Positions 19,176 to 29,085 of a DNA stretch of 64,000 nucleotides are shown here, piece by piece (position 1 is the first letter of the stretch; each line of letters starts with the position of its first letter). The stretch is from Reichenbachiella agariperforans (lineage in GTDB: Bacteria; Bacteroidota; Bacteroidia; Cytophagales; Cyclobacteriaceae): contig NZ_FRAA01000008.1 in assembly GCF_900142205.1 (NCBI RefSeq), positions 124,001 to 188,000 on the forward strand, given 5' to 3'. The notes under the pieces were generated by a model, which ran no database searches, was not told the origin of the DNA, and saw only the letters and a program-made list of their open reading frames with translations. Position numbers and translations under genes: made by a program.

Positions 19176-19218
19176 AGAATACAACCAAGGTGACAAGCAC
19201 CCTGGTTGTATGTATTCT
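19176..19218 (-). promoter_or_regulatory. Long hairpin between binding-protein and enzyme genes
   Basis: An imperfect inverted repeat with arms 19176-19192 and 19198-19218 (core ACAACCA / TGGTTGT, GGTG / CACC, outer AGAAT / ATTCT) and a 5-nt loop. It fills the gap between the surface lipoprotein gene and the CE12 gene. No clean U-tract follows, so it may be a processing or stability element or an attenuator that keeps SusCD expression above that of the enzymes. Confidence 0.55.
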
Positions 19219-19223
19219 AAATT

Positions 19224-20492
19224 TTAGTTGAGGTCTTGGTAAACCACTTTGAAGTCCATGACATAGTAGTCACCTTTCATTGTGCTACTTTCTGGGTTTT
19301 CCTTCACTTCTCTCAATCTCACTAGGCACTGTGCTCCCCATTGAGTTTCGAAGTAAATAACTCTTCCTCCTACGATATCGACATTGGAAGAACCATCTGC
19401 TAAACCTCTGATATCAGTATCTCTTGTACTCGCACCTTCGTCTGTCAAGGTCATAGCCATGATATCATCTTTGGTAGCTGCATCAAAGAATGCTTCGTCT
19501 CCTCTATCCAACACAGAGAAAGTGGTAGTATTCAGGTTCAATTCACCATTAATCTCGCTTAGTTTGAATTTATCTCCATTCTGACTTGATGGTGAGTAGA
19601 ATCTAACTTTTGGCGTAGTATTGTCTGCATTGGTGATCATGAAGTCAATGCCCATACCGTCAGGATCTGCAGTGATAGTCGCCATGTCATAGACCTTTCC
19701 GTCAGTTAATGCAATGCCTATTCCATTTCCAGCAGTTTTTCTCTTGTCTGTACCATGTAGCTCTTTACCAATATACTCATAGTACAAGAATACTGGAGAA
19801 GCTACTACTGATACCGTTAGTGTGTTCGTCGTTACATTTCCTCTATCGTCCGTCACGGCTACTTCTAGAGCAGTCATTCCCATTTCGAAAGTAAAAACTT
19901 CTGAGATGTCATAAGAAGACTTATCTGCTCCTGACAAAGTCACCGTTTTGGTATCACCTCGTACGTCACCTGAAATAAGTGTGTAATCCACTTGAGATAA
20001 GATGTCTTTTGCTGAGGTTACGTTTCCTGTCAACGTACCTGTAGCCTCTACAGACAAATCAATGATGAACTCGGTCACATCCAAAGCCAAAACAGGGCCA
20101 CCTTTGACATTGATCTTACGAGACTCCTCTACGATATCACCACTCTCGTTTTCAGCAGTAGCGATCAATGTAGTCATGCCCAAGGCATAATCAGGCTGTA
20201 CGTCGAAATCATACGAACGTGCATTTCCGTCGAAGCTCGTCGCTTCGTCTATCATGATACGGCCCTGATCAGAATCAACACTAATCGTCACTTTCACTAG
20301 ATTCGACTCAGATGATATATGACCTGAGAAACCCGCTTGTGCCTCTACATCCAAATCTACTGGTGCGTAATCCACTGGATTTTGATCGATACTGATCGTG
20401 ATAGACGCATCACTACCTGCATCGTCTTCGTTACATGCGAATATTACCAAAGTCAATAGTATCGCAAACAAATAATTTATCTTTCTAAACAT
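19224..20492 (-). CDS. Surface lipoprotein, SusE/F-position glycan-binding candidate
   Basis: A 422-residue lipoprotein (lipobox TLVIFACNEDD). No enzyme motif is visible. Residues about 30-235 look like two or three beta-sandwich (Ig/PKD-like) repeats: paired stretches such as YALGMTTLIATAENESGD and FEMGMTALEVAVTDDRGN show internal duplication. The C-terminal ~190 residues form a separate beta-rich domain ending GDYYVMDFKVVYQDLN. It follows susD by 25 bp. Proteins in this position usually are surface glycan-binding proteins that help SusCD capture polysaccharide; that role is inferred from position and layout. Confidence 0.8.
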   Translation of the reverse strand: MFRKINYLFAILLTLVIFACNEDDAGSDASITISIDQNPVDYAPVDLDVEAQAGFSGHISSESNLVKVTISVDSDQGRIMIDEATSFDGNARSYDFDVQPDYALGMTTLIATAENESGDIVEESRKINVKGGPVLALDVTEFIIDLSVEATGTLTGNVTSAKDILSQVDYTLISGDVRGDTKTVTLSGADKSSYDISEVFTFEMGMTALEVAVTDDRGNVTTNTLTVSVVASPVFLYYEYIGKELHGTDKRKTAGNGIGIALTDGKVYDMATITADPDGMGIDFMITNADNTTPKVRFYSPSSQNGDKFKLSEINGELNLNTTTFSVLDRGDEAFFDAATKDDIMAMTLTDEGASTRDTDIRGLADGSSNVDIVGGRVIYFETQWGAQCLVRLREVKENPESSTMKGDYYVMDFKVVYQDLN

Positions 20493-20517
20493 AATTCTTC
20501 TATTTTGATGATACAGA

Positions 20518-22158
20518 TTACTTAGAATAAGCAGGGTTTTGCTTATAATCTGGATTTTGGTTCAAATCCAACGCTGACTGAGGAATAGGTCTCAAAATCT
20601 TCTGAGTACTATTGTTTCCTGTAAAGTTAGTCGTCTCTACCTGAGGGTTGTGAGCAGATGCTCTCTCTACGAGTTTACCTGTTCTCTTGAGATCAAACCA
20701 TCTCTTGTATTCTCCCATCAACTCTCTACCTCTCTCGTCAAGGATATCGTCAAGGTCAAGGGCTGTCATATCAGCCACATTTGCTCTTGAGCGCACTTCG
20801 TTGATTCTGTCTAGTGCAGTAGGCTCATTGTTAGCTCCTAGGTAAGCTTCAGCAGCCACCAAGTAAGTCTCAGCCAATCTAGAAACCACTACGTCTCTTG
20901 TACTCGTGTAAGCATCGTTTCCGGCAGACGCAAATCGTGAAGTAGGATCATCGAATTTCTTTACGATGATGGTAGCATAGTTACCAGAGATATCTCCACC
21001 TTCTGGATCATAAGTTCCATATTTATGATATCTAAAGTTCGCCAACTCATCTGTAGACAAAGCACTTACGTATGCTGTACTATCCACAGTCGTGTACCAT
21101 GCTGGTGCATAGAAATGAACTACATCTAAAGTCGAGTGATCTGCTACATCAAAGTAATCAAAGTATCTCGCGTACACTTCTGTCATGAAAGTTGCCTCCC
21201 AACGCTCATCTCCTTGCTCGAAAAGATCCAAGGCGAATCTCGTTGGACACAAGTTGTATGACTTGTAAGGTGCATCTCCTGCTACCTCTGTTCCTCCTGT
21301 GTACGAACCAAAGAAATTTTGCTGTTGGTTACCTAACTCTGTAGGTGCTGTACTGATACTCGCTGCGTCAAACTGAACAGAGAAGATTACTTCCTCGTTC
21401 ATCTCGTTACCTGGTGTCCATAATTCTTCGAACGATAGGTTTAACGTTTGTGATCCTATCGCTGCATCCGCATAAGAAGCCGCTTTAGAGAAATCATCAC
21501 TGGCTGCAAAATCCTCATAGGCTCTAGTCAAGTGAACCTTTGCTAACATATCCTGAACTGCTCTTTCAGTCACTCGACCTGCAAAACCATCTTTAGATAC
21601 TGTAATCAATGCCTCTTCTAAATCCTGAATGATCAAATCATACACCGCAGAAGCCTCTGCTCTATCAAATTCAGTGACAGCTTCATCTACTAACTCAGTG
21701 ATCAAGGCTACACCTCCATAAGATTGAACCAACAAAAAGTAAGCATTGGCTCTGATAAACTTCATTTCACCGACATACTGATCTAAGTTATCAGTAGGTG
21801 CAGTCAATGTAGCATAGTGCAGAGCAGTGTTTGCACGTTGCACAGCCACATAAGCTTTCAAGTAAATAAAGTCTACTCCTTCAGCAGCACCATTTAGCTG
21901 CGTATAGCCTGCCAACCCTACTGGTGACTGGTTTCTACCATCTGTGTACAAATCCGTACCAGAAGCAAACATCCATGGATCTTGACCATACAGTGATCTC
22001 ATCGAAGAATAACTCGCATTGATCAATGATTCATACCCCTCCTCTGTGAGGTAAAACTCCTCTGCAGTGACATTAGACTTGTTTTCTTCTTCTAGGAAAC
22101 TCTCGCACCCCACTAGAAAGATCAATGCCAATGTTATTATTGAAAATATATTTTTCAT
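20518..22158 (-). CDS. SusD/RagB-family glycan-binding lipoprotein (pectin locus)
   Basis: A 546-residue lipoprotein (lipobox ALIFLVGCESFLEEE). It has the typical SusD N-terminal pattern (NVTAEEFYLTEEGYESLINASY), the conserved FIRANAYFLLVQSYGG segment, LAETYLVAAEAYLGANN in the C-terminal RagB region, DERGRELMGEYKRWFDLKRTG, and a C-terminus that gives IPQSALDLNQNPDYKQNP. SusD proteins form a lid on the SusC transporter and bind oligosaccharide at the cell surface. It lies 11 bp after susC. Confidence 0.96.
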   Translation of the reverse strand: MKNIFSIITLALIFLVGCESFLEEENKSNVTAEEFYLTEEGYESLINASYSSMRSLYGQDPWMFASGTDLYTDGRNQSPVGLAGYTQLNGAAEGVDFIYLKAYVAVQRANTALHYATLTAPTDNLDQYVGEMKFIRANAYFLLVQSYGGVALITELVDEAVTEFDRAEASAVYDLIIQDLEEALITVSKDGFAGRVTERAVQDMLAKVHLTRAYEDFAASDDFSKAASYADAAIGSQTLNLSFEELWTPGNEMNEEVIFSVQFDAASISTAPTELGNQQQNFFGSYTGGTEVAGDAPYKSYNLCPTRFALDLFEQGDERWEATFMTEVYARYFDYFDVADHSTLDVVHFYAPAWYTTVDSTAYVSALSTDELANFRYHKYGTYDPEGGDISGNYATIIVKKFDDPTSRFASAGNDAYTSTRDVVVSRLAETYLVAAEAYLGANNEPTALDRINEVRSRANVADMTALDLDDILDERGRELMGEYKRWFDLKRTGKLVERASAHNPQVETTNFTGNNSTQKILRPIPQSALDLNQNPDYKQNPAYSK

Positions 22159-22169
22159 CTTTCCTTATT

Positions 22170-25100
22170 TTAAAATTTCAAATTAAGTCCCAACTGTGTG
22201 ATGACATTACTCACCCCACCAGTGCTAAATGAAGCCGTAGCCCACTCAGGATCAAACCCAGTGTAGTCTGTGAAAGTAAATGGATTCAATACGTTGACAT
22301 ATACTCTCAACTGCTGAACTCTCAATTTTTCCAGTACGCTGCTCGGCAAAGAATAACCCAAAGAAATGTTGTTCACTTTAACATACGAGGCGTCTTTGTA
22401 GTAGCCTACGCCTGCACCTGATTGGTTCCAGTAAGTACCTTCGTTACGCGCTTGTGGGTAAGTGTTAGAAGGTCTTGGTGTCAAGCCTACATTGTTGGCA
22501 GGGACATAAAAATCGATATCCAATTTCTGACGACCTCTATCTCCTACATTTTCAAAGTTCTCGTGGAACCTACTATATGCCAGCACGCCTTGTACCGTGG
22601 ATAGTGTAAAATTGAAATCAAACCCACCTACTTTTAGAGTAGAGACCAAACCACCCGTCCAGTCTGGATTAGACGACCCTAGAATCATTCTATCATCATC
22701 TGGATCAATTTTGCCATCGTTGTTTACATCTACAACTTTCGCTTGGCCTTCTGCTTGGTCATATAGCTCCGCTAACTCTGCTTCGTCTGCTTGCCATACA
22801 CCATCGAACTGGTAGTTATAATAAGCATCAAAAGACTCACCGATGAAGAACCCATTTCCTACATCGTCATTTTCGCTTTGTCCATAAATAGACTCTACTA
22901 CATTGACATTTTTACTAAAAGTAAATGTAGTCTCCCAAGTAATCAAATCAGTTTCTACATTGGTAGTAGTCAACATTAACTCGACTCCTTTATTTCTCAT
23001 AGAACCTACATTGGCCCATATTTTTTCGTACCCAGTCTCCAAAGGCAAAGTTTGCTCCATCAACATACCGTCATGTAGTCTATCATAAACATCAACAGAA
23101 CCTCTTAATCTTCGCTGTAGCAACGCAAAATCTAACCCTATATTTAACTCTGTCATAGTCTCCCATGTCAAGGCTTTGTTTGCGATGTTATTCGCTACCC
23201 AGCCATTCGCAGTAGAACCATTGTAGTCATAGTATGTTGGCTGAGTCAAAGTGTTGACAGAAGAATAAGTAGGCACATTATTATTACCTGCAGTACCATA
23301 TCCTACTCTTAATTTCAAATCATCTATTTCTGAAATCCCATTCAAGAATGCTTCATTGCTCAATCTCCAAGCCACTGCTACTGATGGAAAAGATGTCCAC
23401 TGGTGGCCTTCTGCAAGAATAGAAGACCCATCCCATCTATTGGTCACAGTCAAAAGATACTTGTCATTGTAAGCATAGTTCAAACGCAACGCATAAGAAA
23501 GCAATTGACTCTTGCTAAAGCTGTTACCTAAGTTGTAGCTTGATTGCAAACCAGACCCTACATTATAAAACCCTGTCTCAAACGGCTGATTGTTCGAAGA
23601 CATATTCGATCTATCTGTTTGAGTCACAAAAACACTCTGCAGTCCCATCAAATTGATATTGTGCTTACCGTATTCTTTAGTGAAGTTCACTTGATTGTCC
23701 CAGGTATAATTGAAGTTTTGATAACTCTCTAACTCAGAAGAAGCCAAATCATTATTTTTAGAACCATCATTGGTCAATACTCCAGAAAACTTACCTCTAC
23801 TGTAAGATTTCAACCCTCCAGAAAAACTAGACTTCAGCATCAGCCACTCTACTGGCTTGTACTGTAGGTACATGTTACCAATGGTGTTCCACTGGCTCTG
23901 TAGATCACTAGAGTTAGCAATCTCCAACAGTGGATTGTATGTACTCGTTTTGTTGATTACATAGTTGCCATCCACATCCGTCAACTTACCTGGCAGTGGA
24001 AACAACTCACTTGTTTCAGCACCATTCTCATCTATGGCATACGGATGCAAGAAAGGGTTCAAACGGAAGGCCTCCTGCATCGCATATCGGCTACCTCTTT
24101 GCGTCTCTGTCTTCGCTAATGTAAACGCCGCTCCTACTTTGAATTTATCATTGATCTCTTGATCGATGTTGGATCTCAATGTAAACTTCTCTAATCCTTC
24201 GTTCTCAATGTTACCTGTTTCTTTTTGGTAACCTGCACCGATCGTATAAGATGACCCACCGTTTCTGTGTGCGATAGACACGTAGTTATTAGACTGCATA
24301 CCAGGCTGCAATACTGCATCGTACCAATCAAATCCATCCAAATTCTGTACTCGCTCTCTCAATACTGAGTTAGAGCTCGTCGGATATACTTTGTCATAAT
24401 ACTCATCAGGTGTTAGATCGTCATACCCACTCGTAGTGGCCATGTAAGCAGACAAGTGATAATCATTCCAATCACTATAGCTCATCATCTCTGGCAAACG
24501 CGCTGGATTTTTAAATCCATAAAATGCATCATAGCTTACTGTCGTGCCGCTCGGTACACTAGATCCACCTTTGGTTTTGATCATCACAACTCCATTAGCT
24601 CCTCTAGAACCATAAATAGCTGAAGAAGAAGCATCTTTTAGGATATCTAGTTTTGCAATATCCTGTGGGTTCAAGAAGTCAATATCTTCTACAATCACAC
24701 CATCTACCACATAAAGAGGGGAACCTCCAGTAAACGAGCCTTGCCCTCTAACCACTACATCGAAACTATCTCCTACTCTACCAGTAGAATTACTCACTTG
24801 GACACCAGGTGCGGCTCCTTGCAGCGCTTGAATAGGGTTTGTCACCCCTCTACCTGTAATCTCTTCAGCACTTACTCCAGTAATAGACCCTGTTAAATCC
24901 TTCTTCTTTTGTGTACCATAACCTACAATAACCACTTCGGTCAACGTCTCTGCGTCAACTTCTAGTCCAACGTCAATAGTAGATCGTCCGTTGATACCTA
25001 CAGTCTTCGTAGTATAGCCGATGTAGCTAACGACAAGATTAGTCGTACCCTCTGGCACTGACAGTTTGTAGTTCCCATCAAAGTCAGTCACTGTACCGGC

Positions 25101-25280
25101 AGATGTACCTTCTGCTAAAATGGTTGCGCCAGGAAGTCCTTCTCCTAAATCACCTACCACCTTACCACTTATCTGTGTCTGGGCAAACGAGGCGAAACTC
25201 ATGAAGAGTAAACCTATTAATCCCAGCTGAACTCTTCCCAATTGTCTCAGGAATGATCCAAATAGTAATTCTTTAATCAT
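22170..25280 (-). CDS. SusC/RagA TonB-dependent outer-membrane transporter (pectin locus)
   Basis: A 1036-residue protein: signal peptide (ending SFASFAQ), CarboxypepD_reg-like domain (about 37-110, ISGKVVGDLGEGLPGATI), plug domain with VVIVGYGTQKKKDLTGSI and the SusC signature DILKDASSSAIYGSRGANG, then a 22-strand beta-barrel ending in LGLNLKF. It imports oligosaccharides in a TonB-dependent manner with its SusD partner. This is the first gene of the pectin operon; a 710-bp non-coding region lies upstream. The adjacent enzymes predict oligogalacturonide or rhamnogalacturonide cargo. Confidence 0.97.
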   Translation of the reverse strand: MIKELLFGSFLRQLGRVQLGLIGLLFMSFASFAQTQISGKVVGDLGEGLPGATILAEGTSAGTVTDFDGNYKLSVPEGTTNLVVSYIGYTTKTVGINGRSTIDVGLEVDAETLTEVVIVGYGTQKKKDLTGSITGVSAEEITGRGVTNPIQALQGAAPGVQVSNSTGRVGDSFDVVVRGQGSFTGGSPLYVVDGVIVEDIDFLNPQDIAKLDILKDASSSAIYGSRGANGVVMIKTKGGSSVPSGTTVSYDAFYGFKNPARLPEMMSYSDWNDYHLSAYMATTSGYDDLTPDEYYDKVYPTSSNSVLRERVQNLDGFDWYDAVLQPGMQSNNYVSIAHRNGGSSYTIGAGYQKETGNIENEGLEKFTLRSNIDQEINDKFKVGAAFTLAKTETQRGSRYAMQEAFRLNPFLHPYAIDENGAETSELFPLPGKLTDVDGNYVINKTSTYNPLLEIANSSDLQSQWNTIGNMYLQYKPVEWLMLKSSFSGGLKSYSRGKFSGVLTNDGSKNNDLASSELESYQNFNYTWDNQVNFTKEYGKHNINLMGLQSVFVTQTDRSNMSSNNQPFETGFYNVGSGLQSSYNLGNSFSKSQLLSYALRLNYAYNDKYLLTVTNRWDGSSILAEGHQWTSFPSVAVAWRLSNEAFLNGISEIDDLKLRVGYGTAGNNNVPTYSSVNTLTQPTYYDYNGSTANGWVANNIANKALTWETMTELNIGLDFALLQRRLRGSVDVYDRLHDGMLMEQTLPLETGYEKIWANVGSMRNKGVELMLTTTNVETDLITWETTFTFSKNVNVVESIYGQSENDDVGNGFFIGESFDAYYNYQFDGVWQADEAELAELYDQAEGQAKVVDVNNDGKIDPDDDRMILGSSNPDWTGGLVSTLKVGGFDFNFTLSTVQGVLAYSRFHENFENVGDRGRQKLDIDFYVPANNVGLTPRPSNTYPQARNEGTYWNQSGAGVGYYKDASYVKVNNISLGYSLPSSVLEKLRVQQLRVYVNVLNPFTFTDYTGFDPEWATASFSTGGVSNVITQLGLNLKF

Positions 25281-25990
25281 ACTTAGTCTTTTAAATATTA
25301 GAAATGATTGAACAAACCATCACTCACTTCATTGTAATTAGTCTTTTGTGCAAATGAGCGATATCCCAAAAGTGACTATTCAAGATTTATTCGGCTATTC
25401 AAAAATTAACACTTGATCAGCAATAATCTTTTGACACTTTCCCAACCTCGCTTCTTCAAAAACCCTCATAAATCAACGCATTACACGTTTTAATCACAAC
25501 ATGAAGAATAAAAGTGAATTCATGCACCTATGCGAAAAGCAAATAAATTAGCTATTAAAATAGACTGAATAGGAAAGCATACATATAAATCCTCCCCCCT
25601 CAATAAATATTTGCTAAACAGCACTTTTGGTCTATTAACTACAAAATAACGGTAGAAATGTGCCTCCCAGACATAACATTTGTCTCCGATACGGTAATAG
25701 AATGTATACTGATTAACCATCACGCAACGAAAAATCAAGCGCTATGCTAACCCTACCCGTTCAGAAAATGTCCTTAACCAGAACGAAAAGCAACATACCT
25801 TGCCTAGTCCTAGATTATTGTTTGCTTATAAACAATTGTTTAGATAGGTATCTAAAGGAAGTTTTATAACTATAAATCACCTAGCAGAAAGGCCAGTCTT
25901 AACTAATCCCCCCGTCCCAAGCGGGCATGGTTAAGGTTCTTTTAAAGAGTCTCTTGGCTACTCCTCACTTTCGAGAGACACCTCCTTCCT
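25281..25990. promoter_or_regulatory. Non-coding region upstream of the pectin operon
   Basis: 710 bp, AT-rich, with no convincing gene. It must contain the promoter for the SusC-led operon. A direct repeat CTATTCAA occurs at 25376-25383 and 25395-25402, 19 bp apart (about two helical turns), about 100-120 bp upstream of the susC start. This spacing would suit binding by an AraC-type dimer such as the HTCS output domain. An imperfect hairpin (CTTAAC / GTTAAG, 25898-25935) lies just past the end of the xylanase gene without a U-tract. Functions are inferred. Confidence 0.4.
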
Positions 25991-26992
25991 TCAATTAACC
26001 AATAACTTAGTAGTGTAGCTCCTTCCGCTACTGTGTATATTGATAATATAAATACCGCTAACGAGCTTGGAAAGCTGAACTTGATGGTCTCGTATATTCT
26101 TCTGAGACAAAACAAGTTTACCTGTATTATCATAAATATTAATGGCCGGATTAGACACAGATGGGTCTATGTTGATCGAGACCTTTCCTGAGCTAGGGTT
26201 TGGATATACATCTAGCCATGAGGTGACGGCATTGGTATCACTCCCTAATATAGGTTCATCCTTGTTCACAAATACATCCAGCGCTGTGAACTCAAAACTT
26301 CCAGTACTTTTATAGCCTTCCACCACAAATGACACTTCGTACAACTTGCCCAAATCCATCCCTAGTGACTCCCACCGATCAAAATGCTCAGAAATATTAA
26401 TCGTCCCTGCATTTCGTTCATCTCTCCTAATGCTGAAATACTGTTGAAAAGTAGTATTACCTAAGATTGATGGTTGATTCACTCTCGTATTCTCATATAT
26501 ATCGTAGGTTGCTCCATTGACAGAAATCGAACCTTTTGAAGAAACTCCATTAGCCATAGAGGGGATCCAGTTTCGCCAGTCCTCGACTATATAAAACTCA
26601 ATCAATGGATCTACCGTCCATCCATAGATGGATAAATACGAATTCCCCGTAGCACTTTCAGGATTATAGTCACAATCATAGGTCGCATAGAACCTACCGA
26701 TTTCCTCATGTTCTTGTGTCTGGTCATAATCCAAACCACGACGGGCCAAATAGTTTAGTATATCATCCCATTCACCACTAAACAAAGCTCCACTCCCGAG
26801 CGTCATACATGCGGTTCCCTCTGAGTTTTGATTCCATAGTTCATATCGATAATCATCTTGCACACCTGCAACCTGATCAGATCCACTTTCAATACAAAAC
26901 GTCTGAGAATGCAAATTCTGAATACTCAGAAGCACACCGATCAATGATAAACATATTACTTTTTCTACCCTGTAAAAACTAGCCTTTTCCAT
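25991..26992 (-). CDS. GH11 endo-1,4-beta-xylanase with T9SS sorting domain
   Basis: A 333-residue secreted enzyme from the ATG at 26990-26992, giving a signal peptide (VICLSLIGVLLSIQNLHSQ). The beta-jelly-roll GH11 domain (about 55-240) shows YLSIYGWTVDPLIEFYIVED with the nucleophile Glu, RVNQPSILGNTTFQQYFSIR, and VEGYKSTGSFEF with the acid/base Glu. A type A C-terminal T9SS sorting domain follows (about 260-333: LDVYPNPSSGKVSI ... SGIYIINI ... TTKLLVN), so it is exported through the type IX system and probably attached to the surface. It is a single gene upstream of the pectin operon and extends the range to xylan. Confidence 0.93.
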   Translation of the reverse strand: MEKASFYRVEKVICLSLIGVLLSIQNLHSQTFCIESGSDQVAGVQDDYRYELWNQNSEGTACMTLGSGALFSGEWDDILNYLARRGLDYDQTQEHEEIGRFYATYDCDYNPESATGNSYLSIYGWTVDPLIEFYIVEDWRNWIPSMANGVSSKGSISVNGATYDIYENTRVNQPSILGNTTFQQYFSIRRDERNAGTINISEHFDRWESLGMDLGKLYEVSFVVEGYKSTGSFEFTALDVFVNKDEPILGSDTNAVTSWLDVYPNPSSGKVSINIDPSVSNPAINIYDNTGKLVLSQKNIRDHQVQLSKLVSGIYIINIHSSGRSYTTKLLVN

Positions 26993-27266
26993 AATGAAAC
27001 GAAGTTCAGTTGCCGAATTTGGGTTGAAGATATTGAACACAATACCCATTCGTACCCCTTTCTATGTAGGCACAAACAAACACGACCGAGGGAATAAGAC
27101 TAAATCATAGAATGCCCAAATCAAGATGCCTTTTAGCCCAACCGTCTACTAAAGGATGTTCAATGTAACGTGAGGCGTTACACTAAAGAGTAAAAAACAT
27201 GATACTTTAGTGATTAGAATCAATCCTAGCAACTTTGGTCAGCCCCGAACTCTCCTATAGCGAACA

Positions 27267-28565
27267 ATGAAAGAAGAAAAAATATCTATATTTTGGTTTC
27301 GAAGAGACCTCAGGTTAGAAGACAACCATGGACTATGGCGTGCACTTAGTAGCAACTCCCCCGTCTTACCTATTTTCATCTTTGATGATAATATTACCGC
27401 TGAACTAGACAAAGCAGATCCTAGAATCACTTTCATCTACGATCAACTAACACATATATCCAAAACACTAGTAGGTAAGAGTAGTCAACTGTATTGCAAA
27501 CAAGGAGATCCGCTGGAGATATGGAAAAGTATCATCAAAGAGTTCAATATCGATACGGTATACGCCAATGAAGATTACGAACCCTATGCCATTCAGCGGG
27601 ACAAAAACATAGCACAGCTCCTAGCCCAAAGTAACATACAATTTAACCTGCACAAAGATCAAGTGGTCTACGCAAAGGACGATATTCTTAAAGCTGATGG
27701 ATCACCCTACACTGTCTTCACTCCCTACAAAAATAAATGGCTGAGCCAATTTGAACTGAAAGGTTTCAATATGTACCCCTCCGAAGTAGGTACAAACTTC
27801 CTCAATCTCAACAATCAATTCCCCAGCATTGCTGAACTAGGGTTCGAAAGATCCACTATTGAAGTTTTAGATTACACACTAGATGAATTAGACACCTACG
27901 AAGAAACCAGAAACTACCCTAGCCTAAATCAAACCTCTCATCTATCTCCTCATCTACGTTTTGGTACTGTTAGCATCCGCCAGATCATATCACAGATGGA
28001 TGGCAATGTAATCTTTCTCAGCGAGCTCATTTGGAGAGAGTTCTTCATGCAGATTCTATATCATTTCCCCAAGGTGGTCAATTCCAATTTCAAGAACAAA
28101 TACGACCATATTCAATGGAGAAACAACCCAGAAGAATTTGAAAAGTGGAAAAAAGGAGAAACAGGATACCCAATAGTAGACGCAGGTATGCGTGAGCTAA
28201 ATGCTACAGGTTATATGCACAATAGGGTCAGGATGATCGTTGCAGGATTTTTGTGCAAACACCTCCTAATTGACTGGCAGTGGGGAGAAGCTTATTTTGC
28301 CAGCAAACTGCTAGATTACGAACTCTCTTCCAACAACGGAAATTGGCAATGGGCTGCAGGAACAGGCTGTGACGCTGCACCCTACTTCCGCATATTCAAC
28401 CCATACGAGCAGGTCAAAAAGTTTGATTCCAAAATGACTTACATCAAAAAGTGGGTCCCTGAGCTAAACCAACTCCACTACCCCATGCCAATAGTAGACC
28501 ACAAACAAGCCCGAGAAAGAGCCATATCAACCTACAAGAAAGGACTCGCACTCACTAATCAATAG
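27267..28565 (+). CDS. phr: Deoxyribodipyrimidine photolyase (class I)
   Basis: A 432-residue cytoplasmic flavoprotein that uses blue light to split cyclobutane pyrimidine dimers. N-terminal antenna domain begins IFWFRRDLRLEDNHGLW. FAD-binding domain motifs include LSPHLRFGTVSIRQI, LIWREFFMQILYHFP, GYPIVDAGMRELNATGYMHN, NRVRMIVAGFLCKHLLIDW and GNWQWAAGTGCDAAPYFRIF, which carry the conserved Trp and Asn residues. Length is normal for the family. It is transcribed alone, divergently from the xylanase gene. A cryptochrome function cannot be excluded by motifs alone, but the layout is that of a CPD photolyase. Confidence 0.93.
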   Translation: MKEEKISIFWFRRDLRLEDNHGLWRALSSNSPVLPIFIFDDNITAELDKADPRITFIYDQLTHISKTLVGKSSQLYCKQGDPLEIWKSIIKEFNIDTVYANEDYEPYAIQRDKNIAQLLAQSNIQFNLHKDQVVYAKDDILKADGSPYTVFTPYKNKWLSQFELKGFNMYPSEVGTNFLNLNNQFPSIAELGFERSTIEVLDYTLDELDTYEETRNYPSLNQTSHLSPHLRFGTVSIRQIISQMDGNVIFLSELIWREFFMQILYHFPKVVNSNFKNKYDHIQWRNNPEEFEKWKKGETGYPIVDAGMRELNATGYMHNRVRMIVAGFLCKHLLIDWQWGEAYFASKLLDYELSSNNGNWQWAAGTGCDAAPYFRIFNPYEQVKKFDSKMTYIKKWVPELNQLHYPMPIVDHKQARERAISTYKKGLALTNQ

Positions 28566-28567
28566 TG

Positions 28568-28616
28568 GTAGCCTATTCTGATCATACTGACAGTAGCCCT
28601 AACACTAGGCTACTTT
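28568..28616 (+). terminator. Possible terminator of the photolyase gene
   Basis: GTAGCCTA (28568-28575) and GTAGCCC (28593-28599) both can pair with TAGGCTAC (28606-28613), which is followed by TTT. The two upstream arms compete. The U-run is short, so this is a weak candidate. The rest of 28617-28843 shows nothing recognisable. Confidence 0.35.
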
Positions 28617-28843
28617 CGGATCAGTCGGTAAATTGAGGGATAAAATTAATGCTAGACATTGAGCCTTCGATATTCATTATTCCAATCATTTAAATATTAC
28701 CTCAAAGACTCATAGTAGGTGATTGTTTTATAAAAAACAATGATGAGTCCTGAACAATAAATCTTGAATAACGAAATGATCTACCTCTCCTCCATAAATA
28801 CAGATTGATCCCTTACTACACGTCAAAAACCTTTGTGCACAAA

Positions 28844-28877
28844 CAAAAAAAGGACTACTCATTCTTGAGTAGTCCTT
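28844..28877 (-). terminator. Intrinsic terminator downstream of tRNA-Cys
   Basis: A perfect stem AAGGACTACTC / GAGTAGTCCTT (28850-28860 with 28867-28877, 6-nt loop) begins 8 bp past the tRNA 3' end. On the minus strand it is followed by a run of T residues (28844-28850), the standard intrinsic terminator layout. Confidence 0.88.
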
Positions 28878-28884
28878 ATCAATC

Positions 28885-28958
28885 TGGAGGTCCCGAGCGG
28901 ATTCGAACCGCTGTGGATGCTTTTGCAGAGCACTGCCTAGCCACTCGGCCACAGGACC
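28885..28958 (-). tRNA. tRNA-Cys (GCA anticodon)
   Basis: On the minus strand the 74 nt fold into a full cloverleaf. Acceptor stem GGTCCTG pairs with CGGGACC (one G-U). The D-arm contains GGCCGAGTGGCTAGGC. The anticodon stem GTGCT / AGCAT encloses CTGCAAA (anticodon GCA). The T-arm is AGCGG-TTCGAAT-CCGCT. The discriminator is U73, as expected for cysteine tRNA, and CCA is encoded. An intrinsic terminator follows directly. Confidence 0.97.
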
Positions 28959-29046
28959 GTTTTGATGTTGCAAAAATAGAATTATTTAGGCGATGCGCAA
29001 ACAATTCTTGATCTAATACAACTAATATCTCTTACGAGATAAGAAT

Positions 29047-29077
29047 AAAAAGGGTGCGCATATCACACACCCTTTTT
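29047..29077 (-). terminator. Bidirectional intrinsic terminator after rpsA
   Basis: A perfect 10-bp stem AAAAAGGGTG / CACCCTTTTT (29047-29056 with 29068-29077) with an 11-nt loop. T-runs occur on both strands. It starts 9 bp after the rpsA stop codon and would end the rpsA transcript. Confidence 0.88.
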
Positions 29078-29085
29078 ATGTATTA

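Noticed and set aside
25520-25738. 72-codon minus-strand frame upstream of the pectin operon
   Set aside because: Biased composition without domain or signal features; it lies in a regulatory gap and is probably chance.
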